Below, one piece after another: positions 12,644 to 25,806 of a stretch of DNA of 64,000 bases; the first letter of the stretch is position 1; the number at the start of each line of letters is the position of its first letter. This DNA comes from Luidia sarsii (lineage: Eukaryota; Echinodermata; Asteroidea; Paxillosida; Luidiidae), in contig OX465109.1 in assembly GCA_949987565.1 (NCBI GenBank), positions 8,782,163 through 8,846,162 on the forward strand. The letters run 5' to 3'. The translations under genes and the position numbers were made by a program. The notes beneath the pieces are model-generated. The model was not told where the DNA came from and searched no databases. It saw only the letters and a list, made by a program, of their open reading frames with translations.

Positions 12644-12814
12644 GAAGACGGTCGTCTGCCCCATCATCGACGTGATCAGCGACGAGAACTTTGCCTTCCA
12701 CACGGGCTCGGACCTGACGTACGGCGGCTTCAACTGGAAGCTGAACTTCCGCTGGTACCCCGTGCCGCAGCGGGAGACGGACAGGCGTCACGGCGACCGC
12801 ACGGAGCCGCTCAG
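12644..12814 (+). CDS. GALNT1/13: GALNT (plus gene) exon: mid catalytic domain
   Basis: 171 bp. The acceptor is CAG after a strong pyrimidine tract (about 12585-12643). The first base completes a codon begun in the previous exon, and the last two bases (AG) begin an Arg codon finished at 37005. The encoded 56 full codons read [16 protein letters not shown], then [19 protein letters not shown], then VPQRE and [11 protein letters not shown]. This is the segment just after the DxH metal motif in GT27 enzymes; the DxH exon itself was not found in 1-12643. The donor is GTGAGT. GT27 proteins have this FNW/LNFRW stretch in the core of the GT-A domain. The next intron is 24.2 kb, the largest in the window. 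Confidence 0.95.
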
Positions 12815-13109
12815 GTGAGTCGGGTTTTCCCTTCGCCCTGTCGCCGTAGCAACGCTCCACGGGAACAAGGAAAGGTCCATGAACAACAGTGAACTGTGCA
12901 CTATTCAAATATTTGATGGACTCAAAGTCTTTTCTACTTTGCTCGGGACCATTTTCAGTTTTCTGATCTCGGTGTTTTTTTTTTTTTTTTTTTTTTTTAA
13001 TTGAAATTGAGGGAGTTTTCCAAATACATGTAGGATGGACTGAATGATCTGTATTAAGCTAGACTAGGATGGGTGTCAGAATTCTTTACTCTGCAGACTT
13101 TGATGCAAT

Positions 13110-13910
13110 GATCAGGGGGGGGGAGATGGGGCTGAGGCAATGACCAGTGGCATTAAGGCAATGATTGGAGGCACTCAGGGAAATGACCAGGGTCACCAGC
13201 GCAGTGTCTAGGGACACTAAGGCAGTGACTAAAGGCTACAGTGTGTACTCTGTGTAGTAGGAGCACTTAAGGCAATGACCAGGGACACCGAGGTAATGAC
13301 TTGAGGCGCTAAGGCAATGTCTATGAGCAATGACCAGAGACACCAAGACAATGATCAGGGGGCAGTTACAGTAATGACTTGGGAGTTGGGACACCAATGC
13401 AGTGTCTAGGGACACTAAGGCGATGACTTGGGGCACCAAGGGAAATGGCCAGAGGCAGCAAAGCAATGACCAGTGGCACTTATAGTACATGTAAGGCAAT
13501 GTCCAGGGGGCAGCAAGGTAATGACCAGGGGGCAGCAAGTTAATGACCAGGGGGCACCAAGGCAATGACCAGGGGGCACCAAGGCAATGACCAGGGGGCA
13601 CCAAGGCAATGACCAGGGGCACGAATGCAGTGTCTAGGGACACTAACGCAATGGCCAGGGGGCACCAAGGCAATGGACCAGGGGCACCAAGGCAGTGTCT
13701 AAGGACACTAAGGCAATGACTTGGGGCTCCAAGGGAAATGGCCAGAGGCAGCAAAGCAATGACCAGTGGCACTTACGGTACATGTAAGGCAATGTCCAGG
13801 GGGCAGCAAGGTAATGACCAGGGGGCAGCAAGTTAATGACCAGGGGGCACCAAGGCAATGGACCAGGGGCACCAAGGCAATGGCCAGGGACGCCTCTATC
13901 TTTGCCCTGC
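13110..13910. repeat. 22-bp minisatellite array
   Basis: Degenerate units of the type AAGGCAATGACCAGGGGGCACC, about 35 copies, starting about 300 bp after the exon at 12644-12814. A block near 13430-13560 is repeated about 293 bp later, so units were also copied in larger blocks. Confidence 0.88.
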
Positions 13911-14560
13911 ATTTGCGCAATGGGTGACTTCCTGATGCCTCTCGTCGGCTCTGACGACGTCTCGTAAAAACAGTATCGAGACAGACGGGGGTCATTGCAA
14001 TAGCTGCGCGCATTAACTTGTAAGCAGATCCCCCGAAGACGACCACGAGTTCTCACCGAGAGGGAACCTTAACCGCCCAGCCTGTGCTTGAATATTACTT
14101 GTCATGCAAGACGTGTAGGCGCACATGCACTGTGCCGGTAGGGTCAGCCGTGGACAGGGCTGTCGGGTTCGACGTCAAGAATCCATTGAACTTTGCACCA
14201 AATGGGCACGTGCACTTTACATGATGATCCTGCCGCCGTGAGAAAAAAAAAAAAAGTGGGCGGTCGTTACGGAGTTACGGAAGGGAATTTGCACCCGGAG
14301 TCGGCATTGGTTAGATGAGCCTTGAATTAGAAGTGGGTAGTGTCTTTTTTTTATATCTTTGCCCTTTTTTTTTGGTGTGTCTCGTGATTTCTTCCTTTCC
14401 TATTTTGTTTCTGTTCTTGTTCTGCTGCTTTTGTTGTGGAAAGGTCCTGCTGAGATCCGAATGTCAGGTTGGCCGTGTTTTTCTCAAAAGCAGAATGGCA
14501 AGGCCAGAAGCGTTACGTAGAGGCAGACAAAGAGGGCTTTGTGAAATCTAGGTACAGTAG

Positions 14561-14874
14561 CCCTGCAGTCAATCTCACCAAACCCATCGTAACGCACGAT
14601 CAATCGCAAGACGATAAGCGACGCACAGAAACCATACGCAGTAAGTCACAATAACCCATCGTATACAAGTTGAGTTACGATGCATCGTAAGGCTTTGTGA
14701 AATCTAGGTAGCCCTGCAGTCGATTTCACCAAACCCATCGTAACACACGATCAATCGCAAGACGATAAGCGACGCACAGAAACCATACGCAGTTAGTCAC
14801 AACTTACGATGGGTTATCCATCGTATTATAAGTTGAGTTACGGTGCATCGTAAGGCTTTGTGAAATCCACCCCT
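14561..14874. repeat. Two tandem family C copies
   Basis: Two nearly identical copies of the ~150-bp TTACGATG repeat lie head to tail, each starting CCCTGCAGTC and ending in TTTGTGAAATC. Confidence 0.65.
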
Positions 14875-15743
14875 GGTCACTTTTCCCCGGACGATAAGTT
14901 CAGTGTGAACAGTGCAGGGAGTCGGTAAAAGTGGCACGCAGGAAAAAGCATACATCTGGCCCTGCCTCCTGACATGGGAGCGAGATTATGCTGCACAGGC
15001 CAACCGCGCATGCATTTTTGCATCGTTTTGAGTCATTATACTGCCAGCTCGGTTACTTCTACATGTACCATGGTCTCGGATGCCGAGACAAAATATTCCC
15101 TTGGCAATAGTCCAAATGTGGACAGGGGTCGCATTTGACCATTTTTTCATTTTACCATTGTCTATGGACATGTAAAACCAACCCCCCCCCCCCCAAAAAA
15201 AAAAAAAAAAAAAAAAAGCCAGCGCGGATATGCCTTTTGAAAAAGAAATTGAATTGAGAATACAATTTGGGTATGTACATGTAGGATGTGTTGCCTGACC
15301 ACACCTTTAATTCCCCTAGCCCCTGGATCGTCATTTCAATTTCAAATGCAATTTCTTTGAGTGGTTAGCCGTGGTGCTGGGCACGTATAGTTACCTATTT
15401 GGGCGGGCATTATTGATTGAACAGTACGGCCTGCACCCACAAAAAGGAGGAAGAAGAAGAATATACAGGGCACCGGTCACATACAGTGTGCATTCACGTT
15501 GGGTTCGACTGGTAACGTGTTTGGCCTAAATATAGCATACATTGTACGTACATGTTGCTCGTGACTACATGTACATGTACATGTACATTGTACATGTACT
15601 GTACACACACATGTACAGTACGTGCTGGAAAGCGGTTTTGGTGTGCCACCCATAGTCAGAATTAACCCATTTTCAAAAGTGGAACTGCATACATTTTATT
15701 TATATCTGTGTATGCTCTATACCCACATACACTACTGTATGTA

Positions 15744-15935
15744 CCTTGTGGAGACATGGTTTTGTTCCTGTGCACTACATGTATACAACTGTGCGAGAAA
15801 CAATGTTTTAAAAATGCTCCCATTTCAACCACATTCACTTTCCTGGGTAGAAATTTGGACCGTATATGTCCCTTCACAATTTCTCTGTGGAGACCTATTC
15901 AACCCTATTATCTTACAATGTAGGTCTCCACAAGG
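15744..15935. mobile_element. Family B element, copy 2
   Basis: Second copy of the element at 3544-3782, same orientation, with the same CCTTGTGGAGAC inverted ends and the shared TTTTAAAAATGCTCCCATTT core. It is about 47 bp shorter. Confidence 0.6.
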
Positions 15936-16232
15936 CACCAGATTCGTGTGCACACATGTGTGTACGTGAACGTGTACATGTATAACTTGAGTGTTCATGT
16001 ACTGTACATGTACAATTTGTACATGTACTACATGCACAGTATGTGTATAATTTTATGATAAGATCATCTTCAAAAGTGGAATTGGGATCCTATAAGAACA
16101 GTGTGTGTCAGTTTGAAGCTTGGTTTTTTTTCATTTTTCTCTTTGATTCTTTGCCCTTTATCTATGCATTTGACAAATATTGGCAAGCATTGATCAAACT
16201 GAATTCTCCGTCAATGTGAAAATAACAACCAA

Positions 16233-16302
16233 AATTGACTGGACCTGGACTTGAACCCGAGACATTATTTGGCAGATCTTTAACCACCTGAACTGTTTGG
16301 CA
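16233..16302 (-). mobile_element. tRNA-derived SINE-like copy
   Basis: Minus-strand copy: B-box-like sequence appears as GGACTTGAACCCG, with TTGACTGGACC before it as in the copies at 39768 and 39955. Confidence 0.45.
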
Positions 16303-16532
16303 CTTCAATGACGATCCCTCTTAAAATAATAAACCACCTTTGCTTGGATGGGGGCGCCAGTCAGAAGCATTTAACTATTAGCTGCCATATATATCTCCAG
16401 GGACAATGACCAGACGACCCCATTTTCATTCAGATGCACAACAATTTAAGTTGACAATACCAAAATACTGTTGCAAAATGCAAACTGCTCACTGATTAAA
16501 ATGACCTGCAATAGTCCTACACGAATCTCAAA

Positions 16533-16725
16533 AGACGTTACGATCCTAGCAGGACCTTTCTCAAAGGCAAAGTTACAAGGACAAACACAGACAGTCGGGG
16601 GAAGGAAAGCCCTGACACACATGACAGAGGAAGGACAAAAGGGAAAGGGTTGGGATGCAGATGTACCTGTACACCAAGGGAGGGGAGATCAAAGGAAAAA
16701 CAAACAAAAGGGTGGGGAGGATTAA
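16533..16725. repeat. Family A left arm with internal GA-rich unit
   Basis: Starts near GACGTTACGATCCTAGCAGG, continues CTTTCTCAAAGGCAAAG and ACAAGGACAAACACAGACAG, then GGAAGGAAAG-type sequence and GAGATCAAAGGAAA. This matches the interior of the long family A copies but without a clear 60-bp array. Confidence 0.5.
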
Positions 16726-16739
16726 CTCCCCATACTTTT

Positions 16740-17190
16740 TTGTTGCTCATGACCCAAATCCTGCAAGATCCTACAATCCTTTGAACAGTGTTAAAAGTCC
16801 CATGACTCTAATCCTACACAATCCTGCAATACTGTTGCAGTGCGCCACTGCCCGAATCCTGCAAAATCCTGCACTGAATTTTTGCAAGATTTTTGTTTTT
16901 GGAAATTTTTGAAAGGACAAAAAACTTGTTTTGTTTTTTCTTTGGCTAATAAACTTTAAAATTACGATATATGTATTATATTTTATAACCACATGACCCG
17001 AATCCTTCAAAATCCTATTTTGGTGTTTGTCCCGTTAGCCCCGATCGTACAAGGTCATTCTCCATCACATTGGGCCTAGTAACCCGTATCCTGCATTTTC
17101 CTAATGACAAAACTGCCTTATGCCCCCAATCCTGCAAATTCCTACACATACAATGCATCAACTCTCAAGGACCCCGAATCCTACAATTTC
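16740..17190. repeat. ATCCTGCA-type repeat, forward arm
   Basis: Many AATCCTGCAA/ATCCTACA words spaced irregularly. The stretch 17090-17175 is the reverse complement of about 27600-27690 with few differences. Confidence 0.7.
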
Positions 17191-18204
17191 CTGCAGTAGG
17201 AAACTAGGATTCCGTAGTTGCACACCCAGCTACAGCTGTTCAGAGATCGCACCAAGCAACAGGATGGCTGCAGCTTTTGAAAGGAACGCTGACTGGGACA
17301 TGCATCAAAACAATTTGTGAAAATAACGCACGCACAAAATACTCATCATCTTGTTTGTTCGTGTTCTCATGTTTCTCATGTTCCCTGACATCGCTTGAAA
17401 TCATCTCGCTCCTTTGGGGGGGGGGGGATGGTTTCCCCCAGCCAAAGATACGTGATTTCAATCGTTAAACCTGCAGTACACGCAGACAAGAAACGGACAA
17501 AGTGCCGTGTACTCTCTCTGCACAAACACACTGTGCGCACTGTAATAGCTCTGTATAGTTTTTCCATCTGCTCTACGGTAAACCAGAAGGCCCATTGAGC
17601 AAAGCGTCTCTGATTCTACCCTGCGCGTTATTCTCTTCTGATTAACGTAGTCCTCGCTGCCTTTTATTTTTGGCGGGTTTTTCTCCAGGAATCCCAGCAC
17701 TCTTCAGCGTCTGCCTTTGTTAGTGTACTCTGCTCTGTGTCAATATTGAATCAAGCCTGAAGAGCTCTAGCGGGCTTCACTTGTGCGTGTGTGTAGGGGG
17801 GAGTGCAGTGGTGGGGGAGAGGAATAGGGCGGGGTGGGATTGGAGGCGGAGGAGGCATCCCTGTGCTCCATGTGTTCTGGGAGGAGGGCAAGCGGAGTCA
17901 CTGACATTTACTGGCGTCTCAGTTCCCATCCCTTAAACGGTGTTCCGAGCCCCACTAATGGCATCATTTGCTCAGTGTTTTGTTTTTTGTTTTTTTCCCC
18001 TGGGAATACACCCTGTGTGGTTCAGTACCGGTTGTCGAGATGAGGGACAGGGCCTCACATACCGTACTGCTTCCATTTTAGTCAAGTTACATCGTACCCC
18101 TTCCAAGGTTTCAAGAGAGAACCCTGTTCATTTGATATGAGTCCCTATGTAGGTCTCCCATCTCCCCCATCAAATGCACTTGCATGTGAAGGGTACCAAT
18201 TGGG

Positions 18205-18600
18205 ACCGTTTCCACTGCCCAAATAATTGCGATTTAAATCGCGATTGAAAAATCTTCTCCCGAAAGTCGCGAGCCGATTGTGGTTAATAGCAGTTGCGGT
18301 CAAATGGTGGGTGTGTCGTTGAGGGTGGCCCATGCAGGAAGACATACAGTATATACTGTACAAGCACTGCACTTCCTGTCAGTCAGAGCGTGAGCGGTGC
18401 ATTGTGGGATTAAAAAACCCGGTTCGATTCATCGGAGCGTTCCCACACACATTGAGTCGCAAATAAACAGGATTATCTAGAGAAGATAATAGTGGAGTCT
18501 GAATCGCGATTCAAATCCCACTAATAATTGAGTTTATTGTCTCCAGAAACACACATTCAAAAAGTGGTGTTTGGATCGCGATTCAAATCGCGATGTGACA
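18205..18600. repeat. Family F repeat (ATCGCGATT palindromes)
   Basis: Contains ATTTAAATCGCGATTGAAA, GAATCGCGATTCAAATC and GGATCGCGATTCAAATCG words with CCCACACACATTGAG. Related to 35255-35510, in opposite arrangement. Confidence 0.55.
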
Positions 18601-18639
18601 GTGAAAATTACCCTATATTGTCTAAAATTGGAATGACAA

Positions 18640-18962
18640 GCAAGATTTCCTTCTAATTTACACAGTTTGTAGATGGCCATGATAGAATCCTCATGTTGAA
18701 ATCTCACGATCTGGATGCTGTAATTCTCGAGAAATGATTCATTACTCTCGAGTCATAAACTATTTCTACACTACAGAACGGTGCAAATACCGTGATTTTT
18801 TATTTTTTGGCCGTTTTTTTATTTTCTCAGATTACCATGTGAGCTAAAGCCTTCGCAAGATTTCCTATTTCGGAATGTTTCATGATTAAACATACATGTA
18901 CAAACTGTGGCAATCGTTTTACTTTTACCAATGCTATACATGTATAGTATTAAGGGCCTTTA
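18640..18962. mobile_element. Family E element, copy 3
   Basis: Interior matches copies 1 and 2 (ACAGTTTGTAGATGG, CTCATGTTGAAATCTCAC). The right end contains AAGGGCCTTTA; the left end is truncated or diverged. A further partial copy lies at 59250-59375. Confidence 0.55.
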
Positions 18963-19289
18963 ATTGTAATATGGTGGCCTTCTGAAAAAAACCCAAAAAA
19001 CATTACATGTACAGGTACTAGTGTATGTGTATATTATGTGCTTCAGCCATACAGTATAACGGGCAAACCTGAGTAGCAAGGTCTGCATGGCATCAGTCAG
19101 ATTGCAATTAAGGGCGATTTGAAAACATCCAGATGGTGGTTACTTAACCCACTTTAAGTCCAATGTCAACAGCCATGGAAGCATTCAAGTCAGTCGTCCT
19201 TGCGGGCCTCTTGCCGCAAGGACTGCCAAGTGCCAGCATGCTGAGCCACTGCCTGAATGCAGGATTATTCATGTGCAGGCAGTTCCCTG

Positions 19290-20065
<776 letters not shown>

Positions 20066-21279
20066 AGTACATGTACCTTTACCATACGTATCTCTTGACA
20101 TCAGTGATGATGCCATACCACAATTCCCTATGCTTCGCTTCCCCTAAGCAGCTCCACCTCCTGATGTTTCACTCCTCTTTCTTGTAACCAATCGTTTTTC
20201 GAGCTTGAAATCCAAGTCACCCTTCTCTTTCCTCTACTCCTCTTTCCCCTCTATTTTTCCTTGTCAACGCCAGGCTTTCCCAAGCCAACTTATCTCCGGA
20301 TGTCACCAAAGGGATTTGTTGGCCGCTCATTTCACTTATCAATCTTCTGATCGCTCCTGCTCTGCTCAGTACACCTTGCCTTATACATTTTATCTGTCCT
20401 TAAGATCTTTGCATCATCTCCTAAGAAATCACGCTTTACAGCTCCCAAGCCCAATTAGCTACGGTAGTCCGGGAAAATACTGCTCACTGAAAGCTGGTCA
20501 CTCCAGTGTGTTGTGTGTACACACATCCGAGCGTGTGCATTTTGAGGGAATGTTAAAAATGGCTGCCCAGTCAGTTTTTTCCCTTTGTTTGTTTTGACTA
20601 TTAATACGTTTTGGCGATAATTGCAAACCGAAATACATGTAGATAAGTGCATGTACATGTACATGTATATATACCGTAGTCAATGCATGGACGTGAATAT
20701 AATCTTAGGCTATGTACATGTACATGTACTTTCAGACAGCGTGTTAGTTTAAAACTAATTGAGTTAAAACACCTTCTAACAACAAGGGGCAAGTCATAAA
20801 TTTAGAACTCTGTGCGTTCATGCAGCGTCCTACAGCAAGCATTTACATAAAACCGGTTCGGTTTTATTTTCGGTTTGAAAAGGTCACGCACTCTGCCCCA
20901 CGTCCCATGCGGACTTCTGCCTACTGTAGATGCATTTATAAAGTGCACGCTACACACACATATCATTATTACCTGTTACGCAAGCTGTGCCCAGTGGGCA
21001 GCCAGGCGGATCAACATCGATGTCTGAAACCAGATGTCGAAAGGTGATTGTGTCCAAACAGAGTTTTAGCGGCTAAACCGGATCCATCGGTTTTTAGTGC
21101 TAAACCTTCCTCTCAAGCATTTTGCGTTTTTAGTGATGTTTTAAACCAGATCAGTTTTAAATTTTGAAACGGAGTCGGAGTGTTTAGAGACAAATTTTTA
21201 AATTTAAAAACGCTGTCTGAACATACCCTAACTGAACAGAGCTCTGGTTGACTTTAAGGGCGTTATGAGACCCCTCTTA

Positions 21280-21807
21280 AGCCCTGTCCGCACTGGACTT
21301 TTTTGGTGCAAAGTAACTGAGACGCTGGGTACTTTACCCATTTTAAGTCCAGTGCGGACGTCTCCGGAAGTCTTCCTCTCAGTTACTTTTCCCGACCCGC
21401 GCTGGCATTTCTACCGGCCAACTTCTGCCCAGGAAGAATTACCGAGACACTTTTCCCGAGACAAAAAAGTCCAGTGCGGACAGTGCGAGTCGGGTAAATG
21501 CGGCTCAGTAAAGCGAATATCCGGTCCCTCTCCACCAGTGAGTCACCACGCGTGCCCATTGCTCGCGACAAGGTATGCTACGCGCGCTTGTGTGAACCTT
21601 TTCTCTCATCGGGTCAATGCACAAAAGGTCATGTAAAGCGTCCTCATGAGCCGCAGTATTGACAGCTCAGTAATTCTCCCCCGCGTCACGGTTAAGTCAC
21701 CCGAGTCGAAAGTCCAAGTGCGGACACCGGTAATATTTGCCCATTTTCTATTTACCCATCGGCTCGGTAAAATCCCCGAAAAAAAAAAGTCCAGTGCGGA
21801 CAGGGCT
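21280..21807. mobile_element. 528-bp element with long perfect terminal inverted repeats
   Basis: Left end AGCCCTGTCCGCACTGGACT (continuing with a T run) is matched at the right end by its exact reverse complement. It is flanked on both sides by TTA (21277-21279 and 21808-21810). Related AAGTCCAGTGCGGAC words recur inside. No open frame resembles a transposase, so it is non-autonomous; TTA duplication fits PIF/Harbinger-type elements by family knowledge. Confidence 0.8.
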
Positions 21808-22479
21808 TTAGTGTTGGATTGAAGTCCTCTTTGAAGCATCATTGGAGGATGGTGTTGACAGGTCCATCCTGGTGTGGAAGAACCTGTCTCCCCTCTCACC
21901 TGCTCCTCAGGTGTACAACATTGTCGCTCAGAGGAAAAAACTAGCCAGCGAGTACATGTAGCATCAGACTTCCACAGCTGTTTTTTTTCCTTCAAGGACA
22001 TCGTGGAGAAAGTAAAAGTTTCTCCCTCCATTGTCTGGTTGGTTTTTTTTGCAGCCTCCGTTGGGAAAAATTTTACCCTCAGATCTCGGCGTCTCTCTCT
22101 TTTTTCCCCTTCCACCTGCTCGGGGTTACTCCAGGTTGCCCGAAGGGGGGGGGGGGGAAGAAAAAGAAAAAAAGAAGAAGAAAAAGAAGAAGAAGAAAAA
22201 CAAAAAACCTCTCATAATGTAACTTCCTGCCAGCTTCTTTGTGAAGCCCCGGCTCTGTTATATTGCCTGGGATTATTATTGCAAAGTGCAAACTGTGAGG
22301 CAGCCTGTCTGGCAGTGCTGTCAGGGACTGTTTGTCTTTCATTTGTCGGTGGGAAATCGTTTGGTTGAAATCGGGGATCGAGGTGGGAGGGGGAGGGGGG
22401 GGGGGGAAGATGGGAGATGGGAGACGTACACAATGTATTCACTCAGTGTATGAACTGAAGCAAGTGCTGCATTTCAGTC

Positions 22480-22795
22480 ACCTGATGACGGCCAGAGCAT
22501 ACTGGCTGGAACGTTAAGTTATCACCTGGGTTCTTTTCAGAACCATTTCTCTTCTTTAAGAGACCTTGTACATGGTGTATATCATTCTCCTGATGATGGT
22601 CAGAGTATACTGGCTGGAACGTTGAGTTAAGGTATCACCCGGGTTCTTTTCAGAACCATACCTCTTCTTGAAGGGATCTCCTACATACATGTACATGTAC
22701 ATGTATATGTAGTGTATTCTCCTGATGACGGCCAGAGCAAACTGGCCATCATGTTCAGTTATCACTCGGGTTCTTTTCAGAACCATACTTTTACT
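22480..22795 (+). repeat. Triple repeat with hammerhead-ribozyme-like core
   Basis: Three units begin with CTGATGA at 22482, 22590 and 22722 (spacings 108 and 132). In units 1 and 2 CTGATGA is followed by a 7-bp stem (CGGCCAG or TGGTCAG with CTGGCTG, 6-nt loop) and then GAAC, close to the hammerhead order CUGANGA, stem II, GAAA. Unit 3 keeps CTGATGA and the stem but has lost GAA. Each unit also has the small hairpin GGTTCTTTTCAGAACC. That hairpin recurs alone near 39145. Confidence 0.6.
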
Positions 22796-23029
22796 GTGGA
22801 CGATCAAGGGATACCGCGCTGCAGCTGAAAGCACGCAGGGGACATTGTGTTTGCATGCCACACAGCCCAACAGTCGTCAGTCTGGCACTGGAATTCCCCC
22901 ACATTCTTCACCGCAATCTGTACGCTCGGTTGTGGCCGACCAACTCGAAGATTTGACTGCCTGAAGTGGAAGCTGGAGTCTGCGGTCAGGGATTGACAGC
23001 ACCGTACACGCACACACACACAAGTCCAT

Positions 23030-23275
23030 TACGCTCCATTGATAATGCACAATGGGCCCTTTTTCGAACGGATAATCTCTTGACAAAAGCCACAACGACA
23101 TCTCTCTTGCTCTCTTGTACCCATACATGTTATATACCCTAATCGATTTATTTCACAGAAATATATTGTTCCGATCGTTTTAGCGAGATTTGAAAATGAT
23201 GCATTGTTCAAAAACTCCCGTATGGCGGTCATCGGCGCTGAAAAACCACCCGGCGCGAAGTGGTTAAGTCTTATT
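23030..23275 (-). repeat. Dispersed 250-bp repeat, inverted copy
   Basis: Reverse complement of 43170-43425 with few differences: ACAATGGGCCCTTTTTCGAA, CTTGACAAAAGCCACAACGA, ATTTCACAGAAATATATTG, TATGGCGGTCATCGGCGCTG. The copies lie in different introns of the plus-strand GALNT. Confidence 0.75.
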
Positions 23276-24784
23276 TGATGCATTCCAGTTCATGCCCTGA
23301 TTTCTGTCGCTAGTACTCATGGTGGTCACTGCAAACACTAGTCTGAAGGTTCCAAGAAGGAATTTCAAATAGTACTCGTCGTGGTTTGTTCATATTTCAC
23401 GCAAACTGGAATCAGAAAAACACCTATTTTTATGTACGCAACTCTTCCCAGATCGTTGCTGATATTTTTAAATCTTGCAAAACTTGCCTACTGACTACGT
23501 AAATTTGTTTTAGAGTGCCTGATGTTTTGATGAGCGATGCGCAGAAACCATATACGGCCTACAGTGTAGGCCCCAAAAAATAATAGTTCTGCTCCCGGTT
23601 ACCCGACCGACCCTATTTCTAGCCTGCAACCCTAAACAATTTTTATCGGGAAACAATGATGATAAAAATTCAATGTGTAATTTAATCGCATTAAGGCTTG
23701 ACCACATGCAGATGTCTCCATATGATTGTACCCCCCAAAACTGGGGGGAAAATTGGGGAAAAAAATAAAAAAAATTAAAATGAATTCCCTACCTACCTAC
23801 ATGTACAATGTACCTTATTTTGAAATCCCATGTAATCGGAAGCAGAACTTTTCTTTTTGTTTGCCCTATCACAACTATCGATGAGCTATCCATCGTAAGT
23901 TGAGTTACAATGCATCGTAAGGCTTTGTGAAATCCACCCAGGCTGTATACACGTATACATGTGAAAAGTACTTTCACTAAACTTGCCAAGGTCTGTCTAG
24001 AAGATTTTCCAGCGGGGCAGTGGTGCGGTAGTTACAGTGTAACGATAGATCCACTAGAAGGACACTACCAGCAATGGCAACCAATTAGAATCATCGTAAT
24101 AAATTGGCTCCCCTCCGCCCAGCCAAACATTGCCTTTATCACATTCTGCAGTCGGCATGGACTGTACAGTACACGTGTACACGGGTTCAAATGTACATAC
24201 CGTACATATCATTGTTGCCGTTCTCTAGCATTGCAGAGCGTGACCATCTTTTCACGCGTTAGACAGATTGAATTTGTCAGGATTCAGCAGTCTGAGAAAA
24301 GAGGGGGGTTGGCGAGGGTGAGGGAAGGATTTGGACTAACCGCTTGGGTACAGATTTGGTAAGGGATGGGGGGATGGGTTTCTGGTTACAGAGTGTGCTA
24401 CAGTATGGAGTGTGATGATTTGGTCGCATGTGTCATGCATGTCAAGTAGGACTGGCTGCATTCATTAGGTGTCCACCTTGGCGGCTGCAAGGGAGATGTG
24501 ATCCGCAGCCCGGGGACTAAAGCTTCCCTCCCCTACCTCCCCCCCTCTCTCTCTCTCCCGATCTCCGGGTTTCATCTGTACATAGCCTAAGGAAAACTAG
24601 CAGCCAGTCGGGGGAATTTTATGCAAAGAGCATGGAATCTATCCCTTGAGACTCTGGTATCCCCCACTACTGGTTGGTTGGTTGCCTCATACAATTATTA
24701 TAGAGGATGAGGAGTACTATACATTTACAAGACCATGGCATGATGAGGTTGGGGGACCAGTTCCTTTCGTTGCCACCTTTCAAC

Positions 24785-25806
24785 CTTCCCTCAGCTTTAA
24801 AGAGAGCCAGGTACCCATTCCCTCAGCTTTAAAGAGAGCCATGTACCTGTATACATTCCCCAACTCTAAAGAGAGCCAGGTACCCATGCCCTCAGCTGTA
24901 AAGAGAGCCAGGTACCTATTCCCTCAGATTTAAAGAGAGCCATGTACCCATTCCCCTAGCTTTAAAGTGAGCCGGGTACCCATTCCCTCAGCTTTAAAGA
25001 GAGCCGGGTACCCATTCCCTCAGCTGTAAAGAGAGCCAGGTGCCCATTCCCTCAGATTTAAAGAGAGCCAGGTACCCATTCCCCCAGCTTTAAAGAGAGC
25101 CAGGTACCCATGCCCTCAGCTGCAAAGAGAGCCGGGTACCCATTCCCTCAGATTTAAAGAGAGCCAGGTACCCATTCCCTCAGCTTTAAAGAGAGCCGGG
25201 TACCCATTCCCTCAGCTTTAAAGAGAGCCGGGTACCCATTCCCTCAGCTTTAAAGAGAGCCAGCTACCCATTCCTCCAGCTGTAAAGAGAGCCAGGTACA
25301 GTACCCATTCCCTCAGCTTTAAAGAGAGTCAGTTACCCATTCCCCAGCTGTAAAGAGAGCCAGGTACCCATTCCCTCAGCTTTAAAGAGAGCCAGGTACC
25401 GTACCCATTCCCTCAGATTTAAAGAGAGCCAGGTACCCATTCTCCAGCTCTAAAGAGAGCCAGGGACCCATTCCCTCGGCTTTAAAGAGAGCCATGTACC
25501 CATTCCCCCAGCTCTAAAGAGAGCAATATACAATGTACCCATTCCCCCATCTCTAAAGAGAGCCATGTACCCATTCCCCCATCTCTAAAAAGAGCCATGT
25601 ACCCATTCCCCCAGCTCTAAAGAGAGCCATATACCCATTCCCCAATCTCTAAAGAGAGCCAGGTACCCATTCCTTCAGATCTAAAGAGAGCCATATACCC
25701 ATTTCCCAATCTCTAAAGAGAGCCAGGTACCCATTCCCTCAGCTTTAAAGAGAGCCAGGTATTGTACCCTTTTTCCTCAGCTCTAAAGAGAGCCAGGGAC
25801 CCATTC
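24785..25806. repeat. 32-bp minisatellite, about 32 units
   Basis: Unit CCCTCAGCTTTAAAGAGAGC followed by CAGGTACCCATT. Units vary at a few positions (GTACC/ATACC, CAGCT/CAGAT/CATCT) and a few carry short insertions. Units adjoin directly, so this is not a spacer-bearing array. Confidence 0.92.

Noticed and set aside
12506..12892. 128-residue frame overlapping the first GALNT exon in another register
   Set aside because: The register giving [14 protein letters not shown] matches the GT27 family and splices in phase; this one does not.
24785..25806. Possible CRISPR-like array
   Set aside because: Units adjoin directly with no unique spacers, and the DNA is animal; it is a minisatellite.
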